From positions 1,674,001 to 1,738,000 of the forward strand of contig JACAAK010000004.1 of the NCBI GenBank assembly GCA_025093985.1: 64,000 nt of DNA, read 5' to 3'. The position numbers and the translations under genes are program-made. Source of the DNA: Calvatia gigantea (taxonomy: Eukaryota > Basidiomycota > Agaricomycetes > Agaricales > Lycoperdaceae). Positions 1-11,245 of the stretch are shown here, in pieces; the stretch's first letter is position 1; the number at the start of each line of letters is the position of its first letter. Below the pieces are notes generated by a model. The model was not told where the DNA came from, did not search any database, and saw nothing but the letters and a program-made list of their open reading frames with translations.

Positions 1-771
1 TTCTAGAAAGACAGATGGCTTCAACCGTGTAGCACTACGAGCTACTTGGTTGGTCTCTGCTTATGTCCGCATTTACCGAAGCTAGCAACGTGCAGAAAAA
101 AAGGGGCTCGAGAGCCGGTGGAGCTTCGCTAATTGTAGCCATGGACCTGGTTATGACTTGCACGGGCCCGACTTCCTCGTGAACTTAAGGCAATGGTAAC
201 CAATGATTGGCTTTAAGGGGAAGGAGATTTCAGTTCCTCGGTGATCATCGATCATCAAGCGGTTGTAGGAGTGGTTGTTGCCGTTTCCCGGCACTCAATG
301 GGATTACTGGCGGCGGGGGCTGCCTTGACCTGCTTCTGCATCTGGATAAGTATCAGAGAGGGGCCCGGTCATTCTCAATAAGCGGGGGGCAATTTTGATT
401 GGACAGGAGTGTCCTAAAATAAATCTCTTGATCAATTGAGGAGGACCGCCACCAACACAGTTCCGATCCAAATTTGTATTTAACAGACTCCGAGATCCAT
501 GAGAAGCACGACAAGGGACCTTTTTTTTTTTGAGGGGGCCTAGAACAAAACAAAGTAAAGACAAGGTCCCCAAACGGTCCAGGAATAGCGGCAAATTTTT
601 GGGGTAACACAGCAAGAGAACGGTCAGTTGCGAATGGAGTTCATTTAGGGGGGATTGCCATGTGGGGTAAAGCTTAAAGCCTTATAGTATTGTTCACGTG
701 ACTTTGGGAATGCATCGCATTAATAATTATTTTAGGAAACACAGTGGGTACTTCGAGAAGAGAGCAGGCCA
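1..771. other. No gene recognised
   Basis: No reading frame here carries a recognisable family motif. A T-run follows the sequence around 520-532. The last 100 bases are presumably the promoter and leader of the gene that starts at 772. Confidence 0.5.
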
Positions 772-1396
772 ATGTCGACTGCGACGGCACAAGACGACGG
801 GGAGCAAGAGGTTAAGCGAGTAATCCGACTCGAAATCCCACCGCGCTTTTTCTACGTCACTGGTACTGCGCTGGTTGTTGGGAGTGCTATTGGAATCGTA
901 CGAGGCGGACGTCTGGCAGGCATGCAGTTTTTGGCTGAAAATGTGCATCGACCACCTAGGACGGTCCAAGGCTGGTACTTTTACAACAAGACCAAAAATT
1001 ACAAGGTCATGTTAGGAGGGCTGAAGGGTGCAGGAATGGAATCGCTCAGACTGGGCCTTACCGCGCTAGGGTGGGTCGGAACGGAGGAGGGTATGGAGAG
1101 ACTGGGGTGGAGTGAAATGAAGGCCACTTGTGCGGGAGCAGTAACGGCGGGAGCGTTTTCTGCAGTATGTGAGTAAGAGATCCGTCGTATATTGATAGAT
1201 GCAGTGCATGACGGAACACGGAAATTTTTGTGCCCATTTAGACGGGCTGCCCTGGAAGACGACTAGACGGACGTTGGCCCTTGGGGTGATTCTTGGGAGC
1301 ACGTTGGATATGCTTCGGTGGGCACGTTGGGAGATGGAGACGCGTGTTGGAGGAGGAGATGATAAGAAGCAGCTAGTAGTCGTAGTAGCCGTATAG
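772..1396 (+). CDS. Small Tim17-like membrane protein, tentative
   Basis: Two exons, 772-1168 and 1242-1396, joined over a 73-base intron with a GTGAGT donor; the product is 183 residues. The first 40 residues are polar. A glycine-rich hydrophobic stretch follows (FYVTGTALVVGSAIGIVRGG), then an HRPP motif, a second glycine-rich stretch around AVTAGAF, and a C-terminal LPWKTTRRTLALG segment. Short glycine-rich helices followed by a basic loop recall the Tim17/Tim22/Tim23 superfamily, so a mitochondrial inner-membrane location is an inference. No cysteine pair or clear membrane-anchor count settles this. The start is the first ATG of the frame. An unrelated conserved fungal membrane protein remains possible. 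Confidence 0.65.
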
Positions 1397-1556
1397 TTTA
1401 TTATATAGACGAGGGGGAGTAAGTAGATAAGTAATTACACACTAGACCGAGCATTGGCCCTGGACACATCTTGCTCTCTTTTTTTTTTTTTCTCGCACCG
1501 GAACTTTACTTTCCCAGTTTTCTCCACAGCCAAAGCGGCGTAGACAAGAGCCACCA

Positions 1557-4541
1557 ATGACGATCTCCACTCCAGCCAAATTCTCTTACTTTCCTGCCCT
1601 CATGATCAAGCTCTGGCCATCTGCCCCACAGGACCAGCTGACGCCCAAGGCGAGGCAGCAGGAGCAGAACCCGTTCGACAGCCTAGCTCAAGGACAGCAA
1701 TACTACAGCTCTGGGCCATCGACGCCGACCTCTGTGCATCCGCTTCTGCAGACCAACTCACCCTTGAGCCCGTTTTCCGGCTCGGCAGGATCGGATCTCA
1801 CGCCCGCTGGTGGCATCTCCTCTTTCGGCCCTTGGCCTGCTGCTCAACCGACAACCCAGCTCTCCCTTCATGCTCCCGTCTTCAACATGCAACAACCTCC
1901 CAAAGGCAACCGCAAGCAGCTATCAAACGTCTCCTCAGCGCCATCGCCATCGTCCTCCTCGCCAGCTCCTCCCCCCTCATCCCCCACTCCCCCAGCTTCC
2001 AAGGGCCAGATCCACGTCAAATTAATCCAAGGCCGCAATCTCAATGTCCCTGCGCCCAACGCACGCCCATACGTCGTAGTCCAGTTTGAACAGAATGAGT
2101 TCGTCAGCAGAGACCCAACAGACGAGACTGGAAAGGAGGTCAAGGGCGTCCCCACAAACCGTGCTACTGCCTCCTCTACCTCCGCAGCATCAACTGCTCT
2201 GTCCGCGCTTGGTGCTATAGAATCCTAGAGTTGCTGCACTCCAGTCCAATAGACGAGGCTCTAAATCCAGCAGTAACGGCTCATCTGGCTCGTCGATATC
2301 ATCCACCCGCTCATCGATAACTTCACCGGCTACCACCGCCCAAACAGCCGCTACCTCTACTAGCAGTCTCTTTGGCCGTCTTGCCTCTCATAATCCAGTT
2401 TGGAAGCATGAAGTTTCATTGTAAGTGTTCTATTTCTCCCACTCATCCGTGGCTCTTTTTTTTCCTTCTTCGTAATCTTACATCCCCTCTCCCCCAGCGA
2501 TGTCACCACCGAAGACTCTCAAATAACTTGTATGGTGTACGACCGTGCTGCCTTGGACCAGAGTTTCCTAGGAACCGTCAAGATCAAACCAGTGCTGATT
2601 CATGACCACACTGTTGATGACTGGTACAAGTGCGTGTCTCAGCCTCTTCACTCTGCCGATTTTCCTTCCGCCTGTCATGCCGGCAACGTTTCCCCCGCCA
2701 CGTCTTCCATTTTGGTTTGAACTCAATTTTCTAAATTCATTCTTGATTTTCCAGGCTCCAGCCAGTAGAACACGAGGCCGTGTCGGGAGAGATACGGGTC
2801 CAGGTCACCTTCGAACAGTACAAGGTTTGATCCCTCTTCTTTTTTCTTCTCATCCAGCAATGCTCATTCTCATCAATTCTGCCTTTCGCTTCTTCCCATC
2901 CCTGGAATTCACCACTCGGTCTTCTTTCGGTCATATCATTATAACTTATTGCGGCCGAACAGACGAGGCGTGCCCTGACCCCTCGAGACTTCGAATTCCT
3001 CAAGCTTATCGGTGTGGGGACGTTTGGCAAGGTCTTCCAAGTGCGGAAGAAGGACACGAGGCGGATATATGCCATGAAAGTCCTCTCAAAGAAGGAAATC
3101 GTTGCCAAGAAAGAAGTTGCACACACCATAGGCGAACGCAAGATCCTCCAGCGATCGCTCGAGTCACCCTTCCTCGTCGGTCTTAAGTTCAGCTTCCAGA
3201 CAGACACAGAACTATATCTTGTCACCGATTTCAAGAGTGGAGGAGAGCTGTTCTGGCATTTGCAGAGGGAGACGCGATTCAGTGAAGAGCGTGCAAGATT
3301 CTACGTTGCGGAACTCACACTGGCCTTGGAACATCTGCACAAGTATAATATTGTGTATCGGTGCGCAACGTTCATCTCAGTAGACAGCTCCCCCCTAACA
3401 TTACTGAAGGGACCTCAAACCGGAAAATATCCTGCTGGACGCTACGGGACATGTCGCCCTGTGTGACTTTGGACTCTCAAAGGCAGACCTCCGCCCCGAC
3501 GAACTTACAACGACATTCTGCGGCACAACAGAATACCTCGCACCCGAGATCCTCCTCGACGAACAGGGATACTCCAAAATTGTGGATTTTCTGGTCCCTT
3601 GGGGTCCTATTGTTCGAGATGTGCTGTGGATGGAGCCCATTCTATGCAGAGGATATCCAACAGATGTACAAAAACATTTGCTTCGGAAAGATCAGGTTCC
3701 CGAAGGGCGTAATTTGCGAAGAGGGCAAACAATTCGTCAAGGGGGTAAGTCAATTTCATTCACAGGTAATACGGGTCGGAAAGACTGAAGACGCTGGCCT
3801 CAGCTCCTCAACCGCAATCCAAAGCACCGGCTAGGTGCGAAACGCGACGCCCAAGAGCTCAAAGAGCATCCCTTCTTTAACGGGATTGATTGGAACGCAC
3901 TCGCACGCAAGGAAATTACGCCGCCCTTCAAACCCCTCGTTGAATCCGACGAGTCTGTGAGCAATTTCGATCCAGAATTCACATCCGCCGATATCAGCAA
4001 TATGAGCATGGTCGATGTACTAGACGAGGATGATCCAAGTGAAGCATGGGTTTCTCACTCGATCCACCAAAACGGGCCCATCCATTACCCTAACGGACCT
4101 CTCGGGAGCGAGCGTTCTTCCTCTTCGTCGTCCCTCTCCCAACGTGGAACCTATGGTCTAGGTCCCCTCAGCACCATCAATGGAAACGTACCTACCTCTA
4201 ACGGACATCATGGCAATGGAACTTCTGGATCGCAGGGCATTACAATCAAATCAAACAAGAAGAAGAAAGATGTGGCCGGCACTCCGCTTACCAACAGTGT
4301 CCAGGAGAACTTCAGGGGATTTACATATTCAGGTCGGGAGAGTGTTGTGGTCCCGGCTGGAGTCCTGGCACAACGGGCACAACAGAAGGCAAAGGAAGAG
4401 GAAGTCGTAGATGACGAGGAAGAGCCGGGGGTGACAACGGAAGATGAGGTTGCAGACACGCAGAGGAGTGCAGGGAGGTATGCTAATATGCGGAAGAAGG
4501 GACTGGGATTCAGCTCGATGGATGATGATACCATGGCATAG
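1557..4541 (+). CDS. YPK1: YPK1/Gad8-type AGC kinase, two frame breaks
   Basis: Serine/threonine kinase of the Ypk1/Gad8/SGK group, normally phosphorylated by TORC2 and Pdk1 and active in membrane and sphingolipid homeostasis. Exons: 1557-2420, 2498-2629, 2755-2824, 2963-3360, 3410-3744, 3804-4541. The N-terminus is Pro/Ser-rich, then a C2-like region ([13 protein letters not shown]) and the kinase: GVGTFGKVF glycine loop, YAMKVL lysine, a split Y-R/DLKPEN catalytic loop, [19 protein letters not shown] activation loop, and a hydrophobic motif near NFRGFTYSG. The joined exons total 2537 bases. They read through only if one base is discounted near 2226 (between GAIES and RVAAL) and one at 3591 (between VDF and WSLG), giving 844 codons. 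All catalytic motifs are intact, so sequencing error or very recent loss is likelier than an old pseudogene. Confidence 0.85.
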
Positions 4542-6707
4542 AACCCACTGCTGCTTGACGCAACATGAAGCAAGTCCCTCGAGGCCCAGGTCATATCGAA
4601 CTCCATGCTTCCTCCCTTCGCTTGTACGACCACCGTCTTTTCTCCTCTTTTCATTTTCGGTTTTGCTACATATGGACTTCTTGTCGTCCTCCCTCACATA
4701 GGAAATCCGGGCAATAATAATGTTTGTGTAGTAAACTCGTCAGATGCAGCAGACTTGGCAGCATCACATCTTACTCACTCAAACTTCCACTCTCTCCCCT
4801 TTCTCTCGTTTTACACGTATCCCGATATGCATTCTACAGATCATGTTACTTTTCTGTTAGTGTTCTCACACGCCGCTTCAGCTTTCCCCTCATCCCCGCC
4901 CTTACGCCATCCATCACTGCTATTCACCCGTTTCCACAACACGGCCAGAGCTTCGGTTTGTAGTCGTTACGCAGCAACAAAATACGTAGCGGCTACGCAG
5001 TATGATTTCGGAACGGTTACGTGTAGAGGTCGTGACCGTCACGCATTTTTGAAGTGCATGCTCGTTTCGTCGCGGAAACGTGTTCGCAACGTCCCATTTC
5101 AGCACCATTCCAAAATACATCCGTTTATTCCATTTTGAGCACAGGTATAGCCCATTTTCGTCAATCATCTGAGTCCAATTGCTTCCGGTTGTCACGTTTA
5201 AGTTCAACATGTTGCCACAGTTCATTTTTTTTCCTTACACTTCCTCCACCATCCGCTTGGGCCGACAAGCTCATTTCTCTCCACAAGCCGAAAACTCAAG
5301 GTCATAATCATCATTATGCGACTGTAGAGGTGAGCATGCATATCATCCCCCAGTCCCTCACCACCCTCAATCCCTCACAGCACACTCAAGTCCGGCAGAA
5401 AACTTGACCGAGGTGACTTTTGCATCAGGCTGGATCATACGCCAGTCACGGAATGCTCTGGCCTACTAGTTATGTTCAACTGATAGGAACTCCGTGATGT
5501 TCCTTGGAGGGCTTTAGAAGAAACTCGTGCACTCTCAGAAGTGGGTCCCAAGTTTTATGGTGTTGCAGAAGGTATGGCTTTCACATTGTTTGGTAATAGG
5601 TTACTCATAGTGTTTCAGGACAATATCCTGTTGTAAAGGATGTGGTGACTAGTACATCTCTCACCTCATACTTCAAGTTTAGATGTTAATGTGCAGGTAC
5701 TGTTCAATTGCCTTGATGACGTGTGAATGTTCACAAAAATCAAAATTTTAGGCCGTGCTGCAAAACAAGAGTCCGTAATTGGTACTGTTGTGGTGTACGT
5801 CTTGGTTCCCTCAATGCCACATGGACGCAATCATCGCTTACTACACCCAACTTAGCTCATTGAGAGTGTGCACTCTGATCCAACGGGGCTGTGTGAGTTG
5901 TGCGCATGGCAGTTTGTAGATACAGCTCGTAACTGCCGGCCGGGGCCACTACCAACTTCGGCTTCCATTCGCATACTCTCCTCTTGAGTAGACAGTTCTA
6001 GAATACTTTATGTGACATAACTAATCCTTAATATTTAATAAATACTGACCTATTTTATGGTGAAAGATTGGTAACAGCAACCTGGAAAAGCAGGATTTGT
6101 GCTAAACCAGTTTCCCACTTTGGGAAATCCAGGGTCATGTCACATGTTTTTGTGTTGTGTTCCTTGGTTGCATAGCGGTTTCGTGACCGCCATTCTCGTT
6201 ACTAACACGGGTTTGTTTCACAACTAACACATTTGGCCACCAACACGTCGCCGCGACGCGTGAGTTCTCTGGCCGTGAAGTCGGCCACTAATCATAGGGT
6301 TTTGGTTCTTTCTCCTTTAGACAGTTGTCACGTCTTTCTTTTTTCCCCCTTTTATCCATATACGTATTCACAGGTGTAATACATCGCCATAATAGATTAA
6401 ATCAATCCTGTCATTTGAATTACGAATAGGCCAAATGAACGAACAGTCCTCTGCACTATACATTGATGTTGTACAAGCGAGTATAGAGTCTACGGCTGCT
6501 TTAGGGGGATAAAGATATTGTTACGATAAATGCTAAAAATGCCACGAATGATTAGACGCTAGACGCTGAATAATATATGTTGCGAAACCAAAGCAGCGTC
6601 CGATGCAAAAAGGCCGAGTGCAAAGGCGTGTCGTGCAAACGCAAAAGGTGCAATGGAGGTATTGCGACCATGACTGGACCCGCCCCTCACCTCCTGACAT
6701 AGTTTCG
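4542..6707. other. Gene-free 2.2-kb stretch
   Basis: This lies between the 3' ends of the kinase and the convergent Fe-S protein gene. No frame shows a family motif, and the longer frames around 4605-5407 look like chance openings in C/T-rich sequence. Around 4965-5045 there are several scattered copies of a TACG/GTCACG-like word. I see no inverted or direct terminal repeats that would mark an element. Confidence 0.5.
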
Positions 6708-8072
6708 TTACCAGTCGTTCAACGACTTACACCCGGGACGTGAGAGGTTAAGCCCTCCACGGAGCAAGGGTGGTAACACAAGACCACCAATAATGGTGTT
6801 GACAACAATTGATTCCACGTCGTGTGGAGTGACACGGCCGTACCACACGCCAGCCCCCTGGGGTGTATAAATCTGGCTCAAGCATCATTAACAGTTAGTT
6901 GGGGAGAACCTGGGCCCGGGTGAAAAGACGTACAATACAATTCCCGGCATATTTGTGACCCCCAACGTGTGAAACCTTGACGATGAGCGCGCGCTTGGAT
7001 TCTGCGCTATCCTTTAGTTGTGTTTGTATGATCTTCTCCCGCTCTGCTGCGGTTGCAGCAAGGTCTTCAAGCGGTGAGCCATAAGTATAGGACGGGTGAT
7101 CAAGCTGTGTATCAGCTTCCCAGCCATGATGTCCCAAGCAACGGATAAATGCTGTTCGGCGTCAGTTTGGTATTTTGAGCCTCGAACAAGGAGCTTGAAC
7201 CGACAATGTTCTAGTTTGGGAGCGGCGATACCGCATCTATTGTCTCGCTTCTTATGCGAACCTGAAATTTTGGAGGTTTCTGGATCAGCGCTCAAGTAGA
7301 AGTGGTATGTGGAACGCGTTAACTTACAAAGTAGGATAACGCATGAGTAGGGGAGTACCCAAGTTTTCAACAAACTCTTCTCCAGGAAAGCACCCGTCCG
7401 ACTGACGCTGGGGTCGAGAGAGCTGTCCCATAGATCTCGAACGCCCTGAGAAGAACGTTGGACTTCTGTCACAACTTTAAAGTCAGGCAACACGAGAACG
7501 GTATCGTTGCTATCTTCATCACATATTGATCTATAACTTCCGTTGAGGACTGAAACCCGAGTCGAGTCGGAGGTACGGAAGAGGCCAGCGGCCTGGCGCG
7601 GAGATTTTACTGTCGGGTGATGCGCGGGTTTTGGTTCCTCTGGGAGTTCGTCCTGTAGTTCGGATATGTATGCAGCGAGGGAGCCCTTGGCATCTGTAAT
7701 GTGTTTCTCCCAGTCGGATTTTCCTGTAGAAATTATTATCTGCAGCACAATGAGACAATGAGTGATGGTCTCCAAGTGGGGAGACGAGTGAATCGACATG
7801 CCTGGCGGTTGTAGGGGATCACAGAGCCTAGCATTTGTGTCTCCCAGTCCACCTCAAAGCGGCTTGGATATGCATCATGGCCTTAGGGGGAGTGAGTGTT
7901 ATCAGATAACAAGGACCTACTACTTTTACACACCAAGGTCACAGGGGTCAGAGCACGAGCGACAATCTGCCGAAGAGACTGGAACAGAGGATGCTCTGAG
8001 CTGGCCACAAACCTCTTCTGTCTCTGCGGGACGACCTAGAACGTAGGCTTGTAGTTTACGGAGAGTGTACAT
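6708..8072 (-). CDS. APD1: Sucrase/ferredoxin-like bis-His Fe-S protein
   Basis: Member of the Suc_Fer-like family (yeast Apd1/Aim32), thioredoxin-fold proteins that bind a [2Fe-2S] cluster through two cysteines and two histidines. Exons in gene order: 8072-7934, 7881-7802, 7739-7328, 7261-7205, 7151-6934, 6872-6708; 356 residues. The N-terminus has the family signature VPVSSADCRSCSDPCD, then an ISTGKSDWE strand. The cluster region has C-x8-C (CSHKKRDNRC), followed by IAAPKLEH, and H-x3-H (HVGGH) before KYAGNC. The last exon carries YTPQG, VWYGRVTP and LPPLLRGGLN; it is short and easily missed. Intron 2 has a GC donor (CAG/GCATGT). The gene is divergent from the sirtuin at 8823. All four predicted ligands are present, so it looks functional. 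Confidence 0.9.
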
Positions 8073-8822
8073 GGGAGAAAGAGTAGGGAAAAAGGGCCAG
8101 GATGAAGGGAAGAAAAGCGAGGGGAGCGGCCAGGGGCATAATTCCACTGGCCAATAGTGCACCGCTTATCTGATAAGTTCCGACGTTCGCTTGGCTTACA
8201 AACTAGCTCGTTGTCCACCGAGTGCCCCCGTTCTCAACTCCTCCAGACCTCCGTTTCTATTCAACTCCTTCTCGTGCCACAATTAACTCCTCCCCAATAC
8301 TTCAGTCCCCCCAACACATTGACATTCGCTCGTTAAAAGAATACTTTTGGCACCTGTGAACTCTGCTGCCCAGCGTTCCCACAGTCCCTAATTTTACTCA
8401 CAGGTCCGCCCGCCGTGGGGTGTGAGTACTTGAGTATTCCACGTTATATCATACATCAGCATCATCCCTCAAATAAGCTTCAGGAAAGATCTCGGTTGGG
8501 GCGTGTCTGCGAACCTGGTCCCGGATGGATTCTTTGGCTTAATCTTTTGCTAAGCACCGCTCTGACAACTCGACTCCGATGTAACCATTCCCAAATCAGT
8601 CTAGGCCTAGTTTCAAAGGCTGACCCTCTGTCCCGATCTCTCGGTCGTGTCTCCCGGTCCTCATCGCTCACTATCATAGTATTACCAATGTCTTCAACAC
8701 AACATACACATATCTGATATCCTCAACAATTGATGGATTAGTGCTGGATATACCTTGTCTCGTGATAAAAACGAAAACGGCAGAAATGTCTCAAGACTTG
8801 AGGAGATATTGATAGAACAAAG
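8073..8822. promoter_or_regulatory. Shared region between divergent genes
   Basis: This 750-base interval separates the divergent APD1-like and sirtuin start codons, so it should hold both promoters. It is C/T-rich around 8220-8410. I could not pick out a convincing TATA box or a known operator, and no coding frame is recognisable. Confidence 0.4.
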
Positions 8823-9948
8823 ATGGCACCTTCGGAAGTCAGTCCATTCCAACAACATTTCAAAGTTTCACCATCGCATCCCAGCACAATGCCCTCAACC
8901 GATATAGCCGCTTTCAGAAATCTATTGAGCAAGTCCAAGCACATCATTGTCGCAGCAGGCCCAGGCCTTTCCGCTGCATCAGGTTCTCAACTGCGCTGAT
9001 TCACACCCACTCGCTAACTATCGAACCCAGGTTTACCTACCTTCAGAGGCTCTGGTGGATATTGGCGAAAATTTGAAGCAACGTCTCTTGCAACTCCGGA
9101 AGCATTCGAAGCGAATCCCTCTCGTGTCTGGCAATTCTATCATTACTGCAGAGAATCGTTCGTTCACCTTCAATCGTTTTCTCCCAACTACCTTCACCTT
9201 ACCCAATCTCTTCAGCGCACTCCGAGCAAAGCCAAACGCAGCACATTATGCCCTCGCCCGCTTTACCTCACCCGATATCCGCGCAGCCCATTGCTCCCCC
9301 CTAATTCGACCTTCACGATCATAACCCAGAATGTCGATGGCCTCAGCCCCAAATCACTCGACGAAGTATCCTCCTCAGTGGTCATACCAGAAGACACAGC
9401 AGAGCACCCACACATTGTTGAGATGCATGGTCGACTTTTTGATGTGCTCTGCACTAGATGTCATCACATTGTCTACAATACCAACTCGCCACTTTGCGAA
9501 GCCTTGGCAGGGACTGAGAAATTGCTGGGGCCTGAGGACTTTGAGGTGAATATTCCCTTGGAGAAACTACCTCGTTGCGAGAAATGCGGAGGGCTGGCCC
9601 GACCTGGTGTCGTGTGGTTTGGCGAGATACCGCGGCATCTCACTCTCAGTAGTAAGTTAGCACAAGAAGCGGATCTTTGCCTAGTCGTTGGAACGTCATC
9701 TACCGTTAGTGATCTAAGTACACTTTGATTCTTCCCATATCTCACTTCTTTGCAAGGTCTATCCGGCTGCAGGATATGCCGACACAGTGTCAAGTAATGG
9801 AGGCAAAGTTGCTGTTTTCAACCTGGAACGAACCCCAGGGGATGAAGATGCCGATTTTCTATTTCTTGGCTCTTGCGAACAGACGTTGCCTGCCGCCGCA
9901 TTAGGAATTACCGAGAGGTTGGTGGGGGAGGGTGAAATCACAAATTAG
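8823..9948 (+). CDS. SIRT5-like sirtuin, one frame break
   Basis: NAD-dependent protein deacylase of the class III (SIRT5) sirtuins, usually mitochondrial. Exons: 8823-8982, 9031-9157, 9216-9704, 9757-9948. Motifs in order: [11 protein letters not shown] (normally GAG), [38 protein letters not shown], two zinc Cys pairs (CTRC and CEKC), [17 protein letters not shown] and a C-terminal LVGEG tail. Between DIRAA and [10 protein letters not shown] the frame moves by two bases inside C-rich sequence at about 9287-9301; discounting two bases leaves 321 codons. Two usually fixed positions are altered as well: the Ala of GAG is Pro, and the first Arg of the YHYRR motif is Cys. It may therefore be a failing or neofunctionalised copy, or the sequence may be faulty here. 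Confidence 0.82.
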
Positions 9949-10248
9949 TTATACGATCAACTCGCGCGAAGTGATTACATGTGCAATGCCCCAATGTCCA
10001 GAGGTGATAATCACCACAAGTATGGAATATTCTTGATATTGTGCTGTCGCTGAGGCAAGGGGATCGTCACAATTTCGGTTGGCGGCTCTCATCCCAACCC
10101 ACGAAACTTGGTCGAGATGTTAATGAGGCATGTTTGCTGCACTAACGTTCTGCGGCAGTTGTTGGCAGGGACGTGACGATGGCCACATCTGCCCTCGTAT
10201 GTCACGGACGCGTGACAGGACCTGGATTGGAGTTTTTGACTTGGAACT

Positions 10249-10827
10249 ATGATAATGTCTCTGTACGGCTGCACGCGTTCTCTTCCTCTTCGCCTCGCTC
10301 GCTCCTTCACCACGACACCCACCCCTAGAAATTCCTCGCCCACAGAACCATTGCCCCCTCCTCCTCGCCGCAAAGGCCGCGTTCCTAGAGTAAATCCAAA
10401 AACACAGTCACTTCTGCCTCCCCAGAAACTACGAGCTCTTGTCTCCCTCTATCACCAGTCCGATGATTTTATCACTCCAGAAAACCTTCTAGACCGCATA
10501 GACGCTGCTTTCATTACCGACGTGTCACAGCGGCTTAACTCTCCCAACCGTATTCGACATGAGTCGTATGACGACCTTCTCAAGAGTCAGCGTGCCGTTC
10601 CGAGAATGTGCCCTTGGGATCTGGAATCAGTTAGCTCGTCCCGATCTTCATACAACGAAGACGTTTACAGCTCGGGCGCATGGAGCGGAGGAGTTGCTGG
10701 CAGGGAAAGGCAAATTATCGATGCGTTATATGGGGTAGAGTCTGCCCGACCAGATGGACGTCCATTACCTGGTTATGATACGCTGAGAGAGGCAAGAGAA
10801 TCGAGGCAGAAACAGAAGGAGGAATAG
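10249..10827 (+). CDS. Unknown protein, probable mitochondrial presequence
   Basis: A single-exon frame of 192 residues that I do not recognise. The first 30 residues are rich in Arg, Ser and Thr without acidic residues (LPLRLARSFTTTPTPR), as in a mitochondrial targeting sequence. A proline-rich basic linker follows (PPPPRRKGRVPRVNPKTQ). The core has LPPQKLRALVSLYHQSDDF and ITPENLLDRIDAAF, both amphipathic, and the tail is charged (REARESRQKQKEE). No metal-binding or catalytic pattern is visible. The start could also be the ATG at residue 3. Codon use and the clean stop suggest a real gene. A mitoribosome-associated or respiratory assembly role would be a guess. Confidence 0.65.
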   Translation: MIMSLYGCTRSLPLRLARSFTTTPTPRNSSPTEPLPPPPRRKGRVPRVNPKTQSLLPPQKLRALVSLYHQSDDFITPENLLDRIDAAFITDVSQRLNSPNRIRHESYDDLLKSQRAVPRMCPWDLESVSSSRSSYNEDVYSSGAWSGGVAGRERQIIDALYGVESARPDGRPLPGYDTLREARESRQKQKEE

Positions 10828-11245
10828 ATAACTGGAATTCATTGGAGCAAGGATGAATGTATAGTTGTCACCTTTCTCTTAAGTACTTAAAATGCTGTCC
10901 TGCTGACTGTTGGCAATTTAGTTTCTACTAGTCAATTGCTTTTTTGATTTGGCTCTCGAAACCACTCTTGAGCTTCTAGAGACATCTCCTTAACCACATT
11001 CTTCGGTTTACCGCAGAGTCACAATAACTCGCTTCTCAATGATGCAAGAGGTCTGAACCCTGCCGATGGACCATAATATATTGTCCTCTAGGCTTCAATA
11101 TCAGAAATAAATGTTTTCGCAGGTTCTGTTCGTCCGCCGTGTAGGGCGTCGCCACACAACAACGAAGTGATCCATCCTGTGCTAATGTTGAGCTACGTAT
11201 GTGAAGCCACGTTTCCCCTCAGGTACTTGAGACAACAGTAGGAAG
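10828..11245. other. Convergent 3' intergenic region
   Basis: Lies between the convergent 3' ends of the 10249 gene and DPH1. No gene or repeat was recognised. Confidence 0.5.

Noticed and set aside
6760..6900. Possible LTR end with a TATAAAT box and TGTTGACAACA
   Set aside because: In the minus strand this is the last coding exon of the APD1-like gene (YTPQG, VWYGRVTP, LPPLLRGGLN), so the resemblance is chance.
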